Of a stretch of 64,000 nucleotides of DNA, positions 47,161-59,100 are shown piece after piece. Both the position numbers and the translations under genes were made by a program. This DNA comes from Heracleum sosnowskyi (lineage: Eukaryota; Streptophyta; Magnoliopsida; Apiales; Apiaceae), in assembly GCA_030848705.1 (NCBI GenBank), contig JAUIZM010000018.1, positions 310,001 to 374,000 on the forward strand. Direction: 5' to 3'. Every line of letters starts with the position of its first letter. Positions within the stretch are counted from its first letter, which is position 1. Below the pieces are notes generated by a model. The model was given only the letters and a program-made list of their open reading frames with translations. It did not search any database and was not told the origin of the DNA.

Positions 47161-48822
47161 TTGAGAAACTTCAAGAAATTGCCAAGAATCAAAAAAGCCC
47201 AGATGATATAATGATCAATGGACTAACAATGAAGCATTGATTTTGTAATCTCACTAAAGTATAAAATGTACTACTGTAATCTAAGTAACCAAGTAAAGTA
47301 TAAATGACATAAAGATGCTAAAAATATTCAACAACAATTTAAGAAATGAACCATATCACAAAAAAACTAAACTATTAGTACTATATTTTAATATAATAAC
47401 AAGGCCTAGTCCAAAAGCTTAAACTTGGAATCTAGTTAAAGATTTGTAAACTGTTTTGGTAAGATTGGTTAAAATCTTGACAGCCCAGATGAGCAAGATG
47501 CAAACTTTAAGCACTTAAATGAAAAAGATCAAATCTTGATGAGAACAGGTTAGAGTGTGATCAAGTAATGAATATGTAGTAGAGTGTTTTAAAGGGTGGC
47601 CAAGTTGACCGGACTTATTTCCGAGTCCTGGATTTAATTCTCGCGTACCCAAAATTTATTTGAATATTAAAAAATATAATTTCTCACACACCTGAAATTT
47701 ATTCGAAATAAATAAAAATTATAAATTAATTTCGGGATTCGATTTTCACTAAATTGAAATTTATTCGAGAACGGATACTATTTGTGAATTTACGAGATTT
47801 CCAAGAAGAGAGAGATTGGTTCCAAATGGGTTGGCAGATTAAGAGGAGGGAAATGCGTGAATGGGGTTTAGCTTTATTGACTTCACGGGAAATCTAGCTA
47901 CATTGCTTATTTATATTATCAAAATGTGGTGTATGTATTCTTGTCACAGAGGACAATGTTGGGTTTTATTTCAGCTGGAGGTGGACAAACAACCAAAAAA
48001 ATGCCCATTATGCATCAAACAACTGTCCATTTCACCCTATTTTAGGGTCCCAATCATAGATTAATGTCAATCACCAGTCATATTTCATTGCGGGAGATGA
48101 AATAATTATCGTTATGTTTTATTGTGGGATGATTGTTGCCGCTATGTTTCATTTCGAGAGATGGTTGGTATCCCACGATGGTTGTGAAAAAACACCCATC
48201 TTTAAATACTACATTTATATACATGGATAGATGGTTCAGAACAAATAATTGTTCAATATAATATCGTTAGTGCATATCTTTCGTCACAATTAACTAGAAA
48301 GATAGAATAACGAGGATGGAAAGACTCGAACCTGAGAATGTTCCCTAAACCAAGTTTTAAGCCATGTTAAATAATCGATCGATCTAAAATTTTAAAATAT
48401 TAAAAAAAACTCCAACAAAATCTTTTACTTTTATGCTATGATATGGTAGAACAATGACTTGTTTATGACCGTCCACGTATATATTAATTGATATGAATGC
48501 ATTGAATTTCGAAAAACAAACAATGAGCACACAAGTCTATGTAGACTGTAAAAGATCTGGTTATTGTCACATGGCTACCATTGTTTAAAAATTTATATAC
48601 GGATTTGGGTTCTCACAATAGACTGTTTTAATTTACTGAAATATCAAATATGTGAATACAGATTAAAATATTTTTATTATTTTTTGTTTTTTTAATTATC
48701 AGCTGAAGAAAATGCTAATAGTTGATTGTTTTTTTTTTTTTGAAATAAATTAATAGTTGATTGTTAAAACAACACCGGTAAAGGATTAGCTGTTTTTACA
48801 TTAATGGTTGTCATCAAGAAAA
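47161..48822. promoter_or_regulatory. AGPase upstream region and intergenic spacer
   Basis: The first few hundred bases should hold the 5' UTR and promoter of the minus-strand AGPase gene. A degenerate repeat of about 35 bp with TTTCATTGCGGGAGATG-type units lies at 48080-48185. The ORF at 47861-48064 is not supported. No other gene is seen. Confidence 0.45.
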
Positions 48823-49497
48823 TCTATACTATAATATTATAAGCAAACCACCCTCTATTTGGTTAGTAGTTTGGTCATTTAGTTTGGTCCTCTAAATAAT
48901 AACCGTTAGATGTAAATATAGGTAAATGAGAACCGTTAGATGTAATATTAAAAGAATATTCTTTTTTTGATATCTAAAATGCTCCCACGGGTTCAAGTTT
49001 CGAATCCCGTCAACAACATATTAAAATTTTTTAAGATCAAAATACAAATAAATGCTAATAAAATAAGATAAAAAATACTAAAAAAATCATATAAAAAAAT
49101 GTTATTATAGGCAAACTACCATCTATTTGGTTGATTGTTAGTTTGGTTCTCTAAATAATAACCGTTAGATATAAATATAGATAAATGAGAACCGTTTGAT
49201 GTAATATTAAAAGAATATTATTTTCTTGGTATCTAAAATACTCCCACGGGTTCAAGATTCGAATCCAGTCAACAACATATTATTATTATTAAATATTTAT
49301 ATCATCTATTTTTCTAAGCTACATTCAAAAGTTCAAGATATTATTCCGTCGACAACATATTAAAAAATTTTAAGATCAAAATACAAATAAATGATAATAA
49401 AATAAGATAAAAAATAATAATAAATCATATAAAAATACTAAAATAATAAATTAAAAATACTAAAATTCATCCGTGCATCGCACGGGTTATAGGCTTG
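48823..49497 (+). mobile_element. Small Helitron (family 3), 675 bp
   Basis: The 5' end is A|TCTATACTATAATATTATAA and the 3' end has a CCGTGC-ATC-GCACGG hairpin (49471-49485), 8 bases, and CTTG|T. The last tetramer departs from CTRR. The body is an internal duplication (units from about 48843 and 49112) carrying CTCTATTTGGTT or ATCTATTTGGTT, ATAACCGTTAGAT and CTCCCACGGGTTCAAG. Confidence 0.8.
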
Positions 49498-49892
49498 TAT
49501 TTATTACAAGTAGTCTTCTGAGTTTCTTTGCTTCGGGAGTTATCGAACATTTTGAGTTTATTACCATAACTTAAATACGGTATTAAAGTAATGACATGAT
49601 TAACGTAGCATTAGGATACACTTGCCAAGTCAGTTTAAAGCTATTGAAAAAAAAGGTACCGGGACCGAACAACAGTAGAGCCGGTTAAATCAAAAAATTT
49701 AGTAATTTTTTTTTCATAAAATTTATGATTTTTAGTTAAAAATTAAAAAAAAAACACCATTTTGAACCTTGTCTAGCTTAAAAAAGCTATTATTTTAGTA
49801 TCGACTATTTTATGATCCGATTCCATTGCGGAAAATAGGCATATACAATATTCTACACAAGCACGAAGAAGGTTTATGTTATTAATTATTAT
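49498..49892. other. Intergenic sequence
   Basis: No gene or repeat end recognised. Confidence 0.4.
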
Positions 49893-50042
49893 CAATGTTG
49901 TAAAAAATAATAATCGGAATTAATCGGTAAAGACACCGTCTAAAAATTTATCGAATAATCGAGAATTAATCGAAATGATTAATCGAATTATTATTCAGAA
50001 TAAATTTAATTATAATGTTCTATATATAATTATATTTTATAT
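49893..50042. mobile_element. Truncated hAT-type MITE
   Basis: It begins CAATGTTGTAAAAA and continues with TTAATCGGTAAAG and AATGATTAATCG, colinear with the first 150 bases of the 14303-14886 element. It then stops, and the right half is missing. Confidence 0.7.
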
Positions 50043-50104
50043 AGGGTCCCCTTCCACAATCACAGGTGGTTGGAAGAATTTATCAACCACCACCCGCAAC
50101 TAAA

Positions 50105-50180
50105 CATTGCGGGGGTCTCAGTTACCAAAATACCCCTCACCCCCGCAATGTATCATTGCGGGGGGTCTCAGTTACCAAAA
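50105..50180. repeat. Short direct repeat around an inverted CATTGCGGGG
   Basis: CATTGCGGGGGTCTCAGTTA occurs at 50105 and, with one extra G, at 50154. CCCCGCAATG at 50141-50150 is its inverse, so the segment can form a strong hairpin. GC is high against the surrounding AT-rich DNA. Confidence 0.8.
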
Positions 50181-50299
50181 CACATTTCTTTTCTTGTTGG
50201 GCCAAGTTTTATGGATTTAATGTAAATAGTATTGGGCTTGCATATAATTGTATTGGGCTTAGATATAATTTTATATTGGGTCTGTACAAAAATAATTTT

Positions 50300-50727
50300 T
50301 TATTAAATTAATTTATATTAATTTTTTGTTTTTTATAATTAATTATATTATCAAAAATTAAAATAAAATTATAAAATTAATAATCATAGCTAATAATTTA
50401 AAAGCTATTCAATAAAATATTGATTAAATATTGATTATAAATAAAATTTTAATAATTTTTTATTGTGATAAGGTAAAAAATTAAATTAATTAATTATCTT
50501 ATCAAAAATTAAAATAAAATCATAAAATTAATAATTAGAGATAATAATTTAAAAAGTATTTAATAATTTTTCATAAAATATTTAATTAAATATTAACTAT
50601 AAATATAATTTTAATAATTTTTTATTACGAAAAAGGAAAAATTAAATTAATTAATTTTAAATAAATAATTTTTTATTACGAAAAAGGAAAATTAAATTAA
50701 TTAATTTTTTAATGTGAAATTACCTTA
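50300..50727. repeat. AT-rich tandem repeat
   Basis: Degenerate units of about 155 bp start near 50335 and 50494, each with TTATCAAAAATTAAAATAAA and TTAATAATTTTTTATT. A third, shorter unit of about 65 bp follows near 50640. Confidence 0.7.
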
Positions 50728-51219
50728 TGTTAGGCCGATTACACAATATATAATAAATATTAATACGATAATAACACTCAAGAACACTGTTTATGAATCA
50801 ATAACTGAATTATATATTTAACTCTTCTCTCAGTGATGTTAAAGAATCACAGAGAGCTGCTAGGTTACAAGAATAATGTATTCAGTATTCACATCTCTTT
50901 TAGGGTTAACCTATCTGTGTTTATATAATACACAGTTACATAATCAATCTCTAATTGATATTCCTATAAATTAGCTATACAATTTATATCAATTTAGGAT
51001 TGCTTCTGTCTTCTGTTCCGTTTCCTTAACTGTCTCAATATATCTTGCTTCTTTCCATCTTCAAGATATATTGCTTCTAGAATCTTCATATTAGCACCGA
51101 CAGTTAATAAACTCTTCACCCCGTCAGACTTTATCAAACTCTGACTGGCTTCTATTAAACTCTGTTGAGTACCTGGTACTTAAACACTGATGAACAAACG
51201 TCAGCAATTATATCTAACA
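50728..51219 (-). repeat. 3' LTR of the outer Copia element (492 bp)
   Basis: It has TGTTAGG...CTAACA ends and is colinear with the 55426-55973 LTR, but carries only one copy of the 49 bp unit that is doubled there. ATCTCCCCCAACTTG at 51220-51234 is the polypurine tract (minus strand). CCTTA (50723-50727) is the predicted target duplication. Confidence 0.9.
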
Positions 51220-51364
51220 ATCTCCCCCAACTTGTGCATAATAAAGATGTACAAGTTAATAGATAATTGATGATGTCAAAACATATAACAAATGCAGTGT
51301 TTAAATATAATCAGAGTTTAACTTTAACTTAGAACAGAAAACTTTAAAAACTTACAGTCAGACT

Positions 51365-53454
51365 TTACTTAATTTCTTCAATATCAGGCACTGTCCTGAG
51401 ATAATCAATGAGAAGTCTTCTTTCAGCCTTTTCTAGCTCATCTACCATGATTTCTTTCAGTTCCTTGAGTTCTGGATCACTTTCTCCAGTCTGGTAGATA
51501 GCTGCCCTTAGTGAATAAATGATGTTTTTCCTCATATCATTTCCTAGCTTTATTATGAAGGATTTATCTGATTCCAGATTAAATTCCAACACTTTTATGC
51601 CAAAATCTGTTCTGAGTCTTGCACTGTTTCTTTGCATCTCAACAAGCTTTCCATTGTAATCTCTGTACCTTGGTATGTAAGAGCCAGCAGACTTTAAACC
51701 AGAAAGAATTCTAGCTTTCATCATCCTGCTTCTTAACACTTCGGCTGCTTGATGAGTTCTTTGATTTTTAACTTTCAACAGATACAACACATATTCCAGT
51801 TCTTCTTTCATCTTTAAACCAATATCATCTTCACTAACTCTGTATACTCTGCCATCAGATTTGAAGTATAACAGAAAATCCTTCTTCAACCCTCTGTGGT
51901 ATATTAACTGAACTGATTCTAGAGTATCAAGATTTTATTGAGTTACTCCAACACCAGGTTCAGCTAAAGAAGTGTGATCCATTGGACTATTGTTCACTCT
52001 TTTCTCTCTATGAGATCCAAGCCCAGATTTATCTCTTGATTCTTTTCCCATGACTGTTCTGCTTTGAAGAAGATTTATATTTGCTGGAATCAAAGAGTGT
52101 TGAACAGTGACTGGCTTGCCAAAAGTCCTTTGTAATTGTGAAGATAATTTTGTCTGTACAACTTGAGTAGTATCAGAGGTTGTCACAGCTTCTGATTTTT
52201 GAACAACTTGAGCAATGTCAGAGGTTGATTTGTTTATCCTTGATTCAACTTGAGCAACGTCAGAGGTTGAATAATTCTTCTTTGGTAACTGTCCTTCTTC
52301 TACCAGTTTACCTTTTCCTTTATCAGACTCTGCAATCATAGGCCTCCTTGTATATTGTAAACTCTGTTGAGAGTTCACATTCTCTTTAATAGAAATTCCC
52401 ATTTCCTTTTTCCTAGGAGCCTTAGCCTTTTTCTTGTAAGTACCAGCTTCAATATTTTTCTGGTGTTCCTCAGCAAGAAGCTTCATCTCAATGTCCATAT
52501 CTTCCATTGTGGCTTCACCACCATGTTCTTCCATGAAAAGTTTAGCAGCAACCTCTTCATCAGTAGTTGGATTTGATGAAATCACTAGACTTTTAAGTCT
52601 TGAAGAAGATTGACCACCAGAGTTTAACCTCTCAGAGTTTGTCTGTCTAGCAGAGTTTGACCTAAGTCTCCCTTGCTCTTGACTAGTCTTTGACCTTCTC
52701 TCTGCTTCCTTGCTTCCACCATCATTTGCATCATCCCTCAATCTCAAGGTTGGAGTCCTTTTGCATTTGTCTTTAGGACATCCTCCTCAGCTATCTCAAC
52801 TCCAGCAACACACATAGAAAAGATTAATTGACAGAAACGAGAAAAGTAAACAACACTCCTATTCTCTGTCATCTTTTCACCTATATTGTTCAAAACAAGT
52901 CTAGCATAGTCAAAATGAGCACCATAGAGAAGAGAATACCCAATTTGTAGACTGTCGATTGGAATTGCATCCCAATTAGTACACTTCTTCCCGAATGCCC
53001 TTGTAATGCAACCGAAAAAGAAACTTCACTCCTTCCTCAAGAATGGTCGCTTCAAATTCCCTGTCCTTGCCAAAGACCCAGAGTATCCAATCTCCCTCAT
53101 CATACGCTGAAGTTCAGAATCACCAACAGAAATGGTGAACGCATTAAAGTCTTCATATCCAAGAGCATCTCTAACAGTGGTTGGAGTAACCACATACTCT
53201 TGTTCAGCAAATTCAAAGACAATTGAGGGAGTTCCTGATTCACCTCCATCATCATAAACACCTGTTTCCCAGAAGGCTTTGATTTGAGTACCAGATAACC
53301 GTGTTGGTTCCACTAAAGCTTGGCCAATATCAGATTGTGCAAGAAAATTTTGAAACAGGTGAAACGCCTCCGGAACGTTTTCAATAGACAGTGGGGCTGC
53401 ATAGTTATTAGGAACAAAATCGAGACCAAGAGACTGAAACATGGTTGTTGCCAT
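51365..53454 (-). pseudogene. Decayed accessory ORF downstream of pol (outer Copia)
   Basis: Pieces in different frames, 53454-53026, 52747-51935 and 51889-51365, align with the start, the last third and the end of the 1190 aa ORF of the inner element. About 490 residues, the acidic central part, are deleted at about 52760-52790. The frame also shifts near 53020 and is broken near 51930. Repeats of the type TSDxAQV remain in the third quarter. Confidence 0.85.
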
Positions 53455-53469
53455 TAGATCTTTCAAAGA

Positions 53470-54817
53470 AATCAGAGTTTATAGTTCAAGAAAGTGTTTA
53501 AGAGATGTATGCAGAAAGATGTTTGTAGAAATGTGTGTGTGATATGAAAGTATGAATGTGAGTCAGTTGTGAAAAGTTTAAACGAATTTGTGTATTGTAT
53601 ATTAATACAGAAAGAAAGTATTAAAAACTGAACCGTTTCTAATCAATACACACAACTGTCTTACTTCGTATAACATGTGAGTGGGACACGTGGCACACAT
53701 GCAATGATTTACAGCAAATAATTGACAGTTTCCAATGCGCATGCGCAGTAAAAACAACAATTATTACCGCCCTGTACACTTTTCTAGACACTCAACCTCT
53801 CTCCTCTGTTTAATACACTCTTGAACAACTTCCCAATCATACTCTTTTTGAATTTTCAAAACAAATGTCTTTTCTCATAATTGTTAACTGTCTGAAACAA
53901 AGAATTAATTTTAATCATCAGAGATTAAAATAAAATTACCTCAGCGTAGAGTACACAACTCATCAGCTTTTACCAATTATCCTCTTTTATAAATAAACTC
54001 TTTTCACAAACTGTACAGGTGTGAGTATTTGTGTGTGAATTAGCAGAGTTTACTGAATATGAATATTTAGACCATCTCAAAGTGCATAAAATCCACAAAC
54101 TAAAGCAGTAAAAACTGGTTGCCCAAACTCTCATTTAAAAGAAAAACTGATTTTTATATCTAAACTCTGTATTCTGATATCCTTTCATTTGGATATATCT
54201 TTTATTTTCACCGCCTTTAAATTATTTTTTTTTTTCCAGTAATCAGTGGTTGGCACTAGTCACCAAAAATCAAAGATTTTAGCCCTTATTTCCTACAATA
54301 AGTTCCTGGATCTTCCTAGGCACAACATGATCTCAAAGGAATTTGTGCTCTTTTTGGCATCTTTTGATCTGAGGGTGAAATTATTTGAAACTTAATAAAC
54401 AGAGTTTAGACTTTTCATCAGTTAATACAATTAATTTATGAGAGAAAACACAAACAGCTAATACAGACTCAGTGTTTAGGATCAATAAACTAAGAGATGC
54501 TATAAATATAGAGACAATATCATGCTGTGTAAAATTTCTGCACATTTTGTAATCAGAATTTATAATACTTAAAAGGATTCATGATTACTTACTAAAATCA
54601 TGCTTCATACAGCTTTCTTCATCGGTCAATATGTTTCAGACAATATCACAATCAGAGTATAACATCAGAATTTAACCGACAGAGTATGACTGACAGAGTA
54701 TAACTAACAGAGTTTACTATCAGAGTTTAACATGCTGGTACAAATAACAGTTAACACATGCAAAGAATCATGAGCATAAAATCAAACATGTATAGATTTT
54801 GAGTCTAACCAGTATCT
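53470..54817. other. Spacer between accessory ORF and pol (outer Copia)
   Basis: Non-coding. 54160-54400 is highly similar to 61250-61540 in the inner element, including a run with GGTTGGCACTAGTCACC, and so is unusually conserved for spacer DNA. The segment that holds the antisense ORF in the inner copy (about 59970-60880) is absent here. Confidence 0.7.
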
Positions 54818-55425
54818 CTAGTCAAAACCAGAGACCATTCCAAGTTCATTTACCAGTCTTGTAAAGGTAGCTTCACTCAAAGGTTTGGTGAAGATATCTG
54901 CAAGCTGTTGGTCTGTAGACACAAAATGAAGCTCAATGTGTCCTTCTTCCACATGTTCCCTGATAAAATGATACCTTATGCTGATATGCTTGGTCATGGA
55001 ATGTTGTACTGGATTACCTGTCATAGTAATGGCACTTTGATTATCACAGTAAATAGGTATTTTAGAGTACCTTAATCCATAGTCCAGCAATTGATTCTTC
55101 ATCCATAAGATCTGTGCACAACAGCTACCAGCAGCTATATACTCTGCTTCTGCTGTGGATATGGAAATTGATTTCTGTTTCTTGCTGTACCAAGAAACTA
55201 ATCTGTCACCTAAAAATTGACAGCTCCCACTTGTACTTTTTCTGTCTATCTTACAGCCTGCAAAATCTGCATCAGAGTAACCAATTAATTTAAACTCTGA
55301 TTCTCTAGGATACCACAAACCAAGAGTTATGGTTCCTTTGAGATATTTGAAAATCCTCTTCACAACTGTTAGATGTGGCTCTCTGGGGTCTGCTTGAAAT
55401 CTTGCACAAAGACATGTTGCATACA
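54818..55425 (-). pseudogene. pol: C-terminal pol (RNase H) fragment of the outer Copia element
   Basis: About 200 residues from MYATCLCARFQADPREP to the pol stop, with GYSDADFAG, TAEAEY, DNQSAI and IFTKPL, the standard Copia RNase H end. It is intact in frame but severed at 55425, where the inner LTR begins, so it cannot give a functional polyprotein. Confidence 0.95.
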
Positions 55426-55973
55426 TGTTAGGCCGAATACACAATATAATCAAGTATGTATGAGAATAACGATAATTAAGAACACTGTTTATGAATCAAT
55501 AAAACTGTAATCGTATTAACAGCTTCTCTCTTTATGATGTTAATGAATCACAAAGAGCTTCTAGGTTACAAGAATAATATATCAATATTCACGCGTCCCT
55601 TCTAGGGATAACCTATCTGTGTTTATATAGTACACAGCTACATACAATCCTTATCTAATTGATATTCCTATAAGTTAGCTATACAAAACTTATCAATTAA
55701 GGATTGCTTCAGTCTTCTGTCTAATCTCCTTAGCTGTATCAATATATTCTGCTTCTTTCCATCTTCAGAATATATTGCTTCTAGAATCTTCAATTCTGCA
55801 CCGACAGCTAATTCAACTTTCACCTTGTCAGACTTTAACTAAACTCTGACCGGCTTCAATTAAACTCTTCACCCTGTCAGAGTTTAACTAAACTCTGACT
55901 GGCTTCTGATAAACTCTTGTAAATACCTGTTGCTTAAACACTGATAAACAAACATTAGCAATTATATCTAACA
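55426..55973 (-). repeat. 3' LTR of the inner Copia element (548 bp)
   Basis: It has TGTTAGG...CTAACA ends. A TATATAAA-type box lies on the minus strand near 55620-55630. Two tandem 49 bp units, each with TTCACC(T/C)TGTCAGA and CTCTGAC, occupy about 55815-55915. The second contains CAGAGTTTA-ACT-AAACTCTG, a near-perfect hairpin. The polypurine tract is at 55974-55988. Confidence 0.92.
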
Positions 55974-56137
55974 ATCTCCCCCAACTTGTTCATAATAAAA
56001 TGTACAAGTTAAAACATATAATTGATGATGTCAAAACCTTTTAACAAATGCAGTGTTTAACATATAACAGAGTTTAATTTAAAACAGAGTTTAAATTTGA
56101 CTTAGAATAGAAAATATTAAAAACTTACAGTCAGACT

Positions 56138-59100
56138 TTACTTGACTTCTTCAATATCAGGCACAGTCCTGAGATAATCAATCAGCAGTCTTCTTTCAGC
56201 ATTCTCAAGTTCAGTTATCATAATCTCTTTCAGCTCCTTATACTCTGGATCTCCTTCACCAGTTTGATATATGGCAGCCCTCAGAGAATAGATACTATTC
56301 TTCTTCATGTCATTCCCTAACCGAATGTACTGAGCTTTATCTGACTCTAAGTTGAATTCTAAGACTTTTATTCCCAGTGCAGTTTTAAATCTAGCACTGT
56401 TTCTCTTCATCTCTACCAACTTTCCAGTATGATCTCTATACTTTGGAATATAAACATTTGAGACTTCTCCTCCTCCAAGCATCACTTTTGATCTCAGCAT
56501 CTTTTCTCTTAAGATTTGAGCAACATTATGGGTATGTCTGTTCTTAACTCTCAACAGATAAAGTACATATTCAAGTTCTTCCCATGATTTGAGATTTACA
56601 TCAGATTCTCCAATTCTATAAACTCTTCCATCACTCATGAAGTATAACAGAAACTGCTTCTTCAAGACTCTGTGAAAAATCAACTGAACAGATTCTAACT
56701 TATCAAGATTTTCTTGTGTATTCCCAATACCAGATCCTGCCAGTGAAATATTGTCTTGAGATCTGTTATTTATTCTCTTCTCCCTATGTGAACCTAAACC
56801 AGACTTATCATAAGATTCTTTTCCAAGTACAGTTCTGGTTTGAGAAAAATCCACAGGTTGAAGTGTCAGAGTTTCAGAGAACACAGGTCTTAAGAAACCT
56901 TTGAGTTGAGGAGCTAGCAGAGTTTGCACAGCTTGAGCCTTGTCAGAGGCTGGCTTAATTTCAATAGTATCATCAACTTGAGCAGCGTCAGAGGTTGATT
57001 TTGGTAATCTTGTTTCAACTTGAGCAATGTCAGAGGTTGAATAAATCTTCTTAGGTAACTGTTCTTCTTCTACCAGTTTACCTTTTCCTTTGTCAGCATT
57101 TTTAATCACAGGCCTCCTTGAGTACTGTAAACTCTGATCAGAGTTTACATTCTCTTTGATAACAATTCCTTTTTCTTTCTTTCTAGGAGCCTTGATTTCC
57201 TTCTTCTTGTAGATTCCAGCTTCAAGATTTTTCTTGTGTTCTTCAGCAAGCATCTGTTCTTCAGCCTGGATATCTTCAATAGTAACTTCCTTTCCATGCT
57301 CTTTAATAAAGATCCTAGCAGCAATCTCTTCATCAGTAGATGGATTAGCTGAAACAACTAAACTTTTGTTGAGTTTTGAAGTAGATTGACCACCAGAGTT
57401 TATTACACGTCTTTGCCTTTGAGCAGAAATCCTTCTTGCATTTCCTCTGCTTCCCCCATCAGTAGAATCATCCTTCCGTCTCAGAGTTTGAGTATCTTTG
57501 CATTTGTCTTTAGGTATACTCTCCCCCTTTTTGACATCATCAGAAATTAGTACTGATGTCAGCAATTCAAGCGCAGTAGAAATGGAATTCAATTGAGTGG
57601 ACATTGCAGCCTGATTCTCCTCAACTTTTCCAAGCCTTGTCTTGATTTCCTCAGAATCCTTGGCTTGCTGCTTGAATTGTGTAGAATAAAATGATCTGTC
57701 AAGCTTCAAAGTTGCATCCCTTAGAGAAAATTCATTCCTCAGATTTGTAAACATCTGTTGATTCTCATCAAATCTATTATTGAGAGATTTGACTTGAACA
57801 ACAGTTGCTTGTAAACTTGTAAGAACATCAGGGTTTGTAATCTTCTTGACAGAATCAGATAGGAAATCTGCAGCCCTTTGCGCTGGAAAGATACAATCTG
57901 CATTAGCCCATGCATTATAGTACATATTCTGATAATGCTTAGAAGCAGCCCTTTGAACTTCCCTTTCTTCAGCAGAATTTGCTTGAATATCAGAAATTTC
58001 CACTTGAATATCAGAGTTTGAATGATCAGGACTAGCTTCAGCATTGTCATCCTGTCTGTGGATATCTTCAAGCACATTTTCAGCAGTGATTTCATCAACT
58101 AACTGTGCAGTTGCATCAGGTACTTGATCTGCTACAGTTTGAGGAACTTCAGAGTTTGCTGGAGCAATAACCTCTGCTTCTCTCTGAACAATCTCAACAA
58201 CTGATTGTTGCAAAGTTTCAAGTAAGACAAGATCCTCATGATCATTATCTGTTGCATCTACATGTACAGCAACAGCTTCTGGAACTGGATCAACTCTAAT
58301 CTGATCAACCTCCTCACCTTTCTCAAAATCAAGAGAAATGATTTCTGTGTGAGAAGCAATTGGTTCTACTAATTCAGTAGTAGCTTGATCAGCTTCCAGT
58401 ACACTATCTTCATGATCCACAATCCTGCTGTCAGAGTATGCAGCAGCTTCCTCAACTACATCATCAGCTTTTGATGTAGGAGCTTCTGTTACAAAATCCA
58501 TCAGAATAGTTTCAGGATTTGCAGCATCCTTAGCAGGAGTACTTGAAGGAACAGTTGTAGTCACAATCTCCTCATACGCTGATGTAGGAGCTTCAGTGTC
58601 CTCAGGTTCTTTATCCATATTGGCAATAATATCACCAAAAAGTTGATTAGCAACTAATCTTCTCTTTCTCTGATGAAGATTTTCTTCATCAGCTTCAGTT
58701 TCTGAGTCTGCAACAGAATCAGCAGCAACAGTCTTTGCCCTTTGGGCTCTCTTTTTCTTCATTCTTTTTCTCTGAGGCACAGCATCAACATTTGATACCT
58801 CAGCTTCAGTTTGTTTCAAACCAGACTTAACTGCTCGAACTTTAGATCTCTTTGACCTCTGTGGTTGAGATACAGAAGGTCCAGCTTCAGCAGTTGAGAC
58901 ATGTTGTTGTTGTAAGTTGTCAAGAAATTGTTGCACAGATGCAGGTAACAGTAAAGGACCAACCTCTCCTTTCTTGTTGTCCTTGTTGATAAGATCAGAG
59001 AATATACGTTTGTGCAATTTAAATGAAAGAATTACATCCTCATCTAAAATCTCAACATCAGGGCAGCATAGACTAAATATTAACTGACAAAACCTAGAGA

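Larger units (their letters stand above)
50728..55425 (-). mobile_element. Outer Ty1/Copia element (SIRE/Maximus-like), 3' part only
   Basis: On the minus strand the order is end of pol (55425-54818), spacer, decayed accessory ORF (53454-51365), polypurine tract and 3' LTR (51219-50728). The pol frame is cut at 55425 by the LTR of the inner element, so the 5' part of this copy must lie beyond the right edge of the window. Frameshifts, stops and a large internal deletion mark it as the older of the two. Confidence 0.9.

Noticed and set aside
47861..48064. 67-codon ORF upstream of AGPase
   Set aside because: No motif and a non-ATG start; it probably lies in promoter or spacer DNA.
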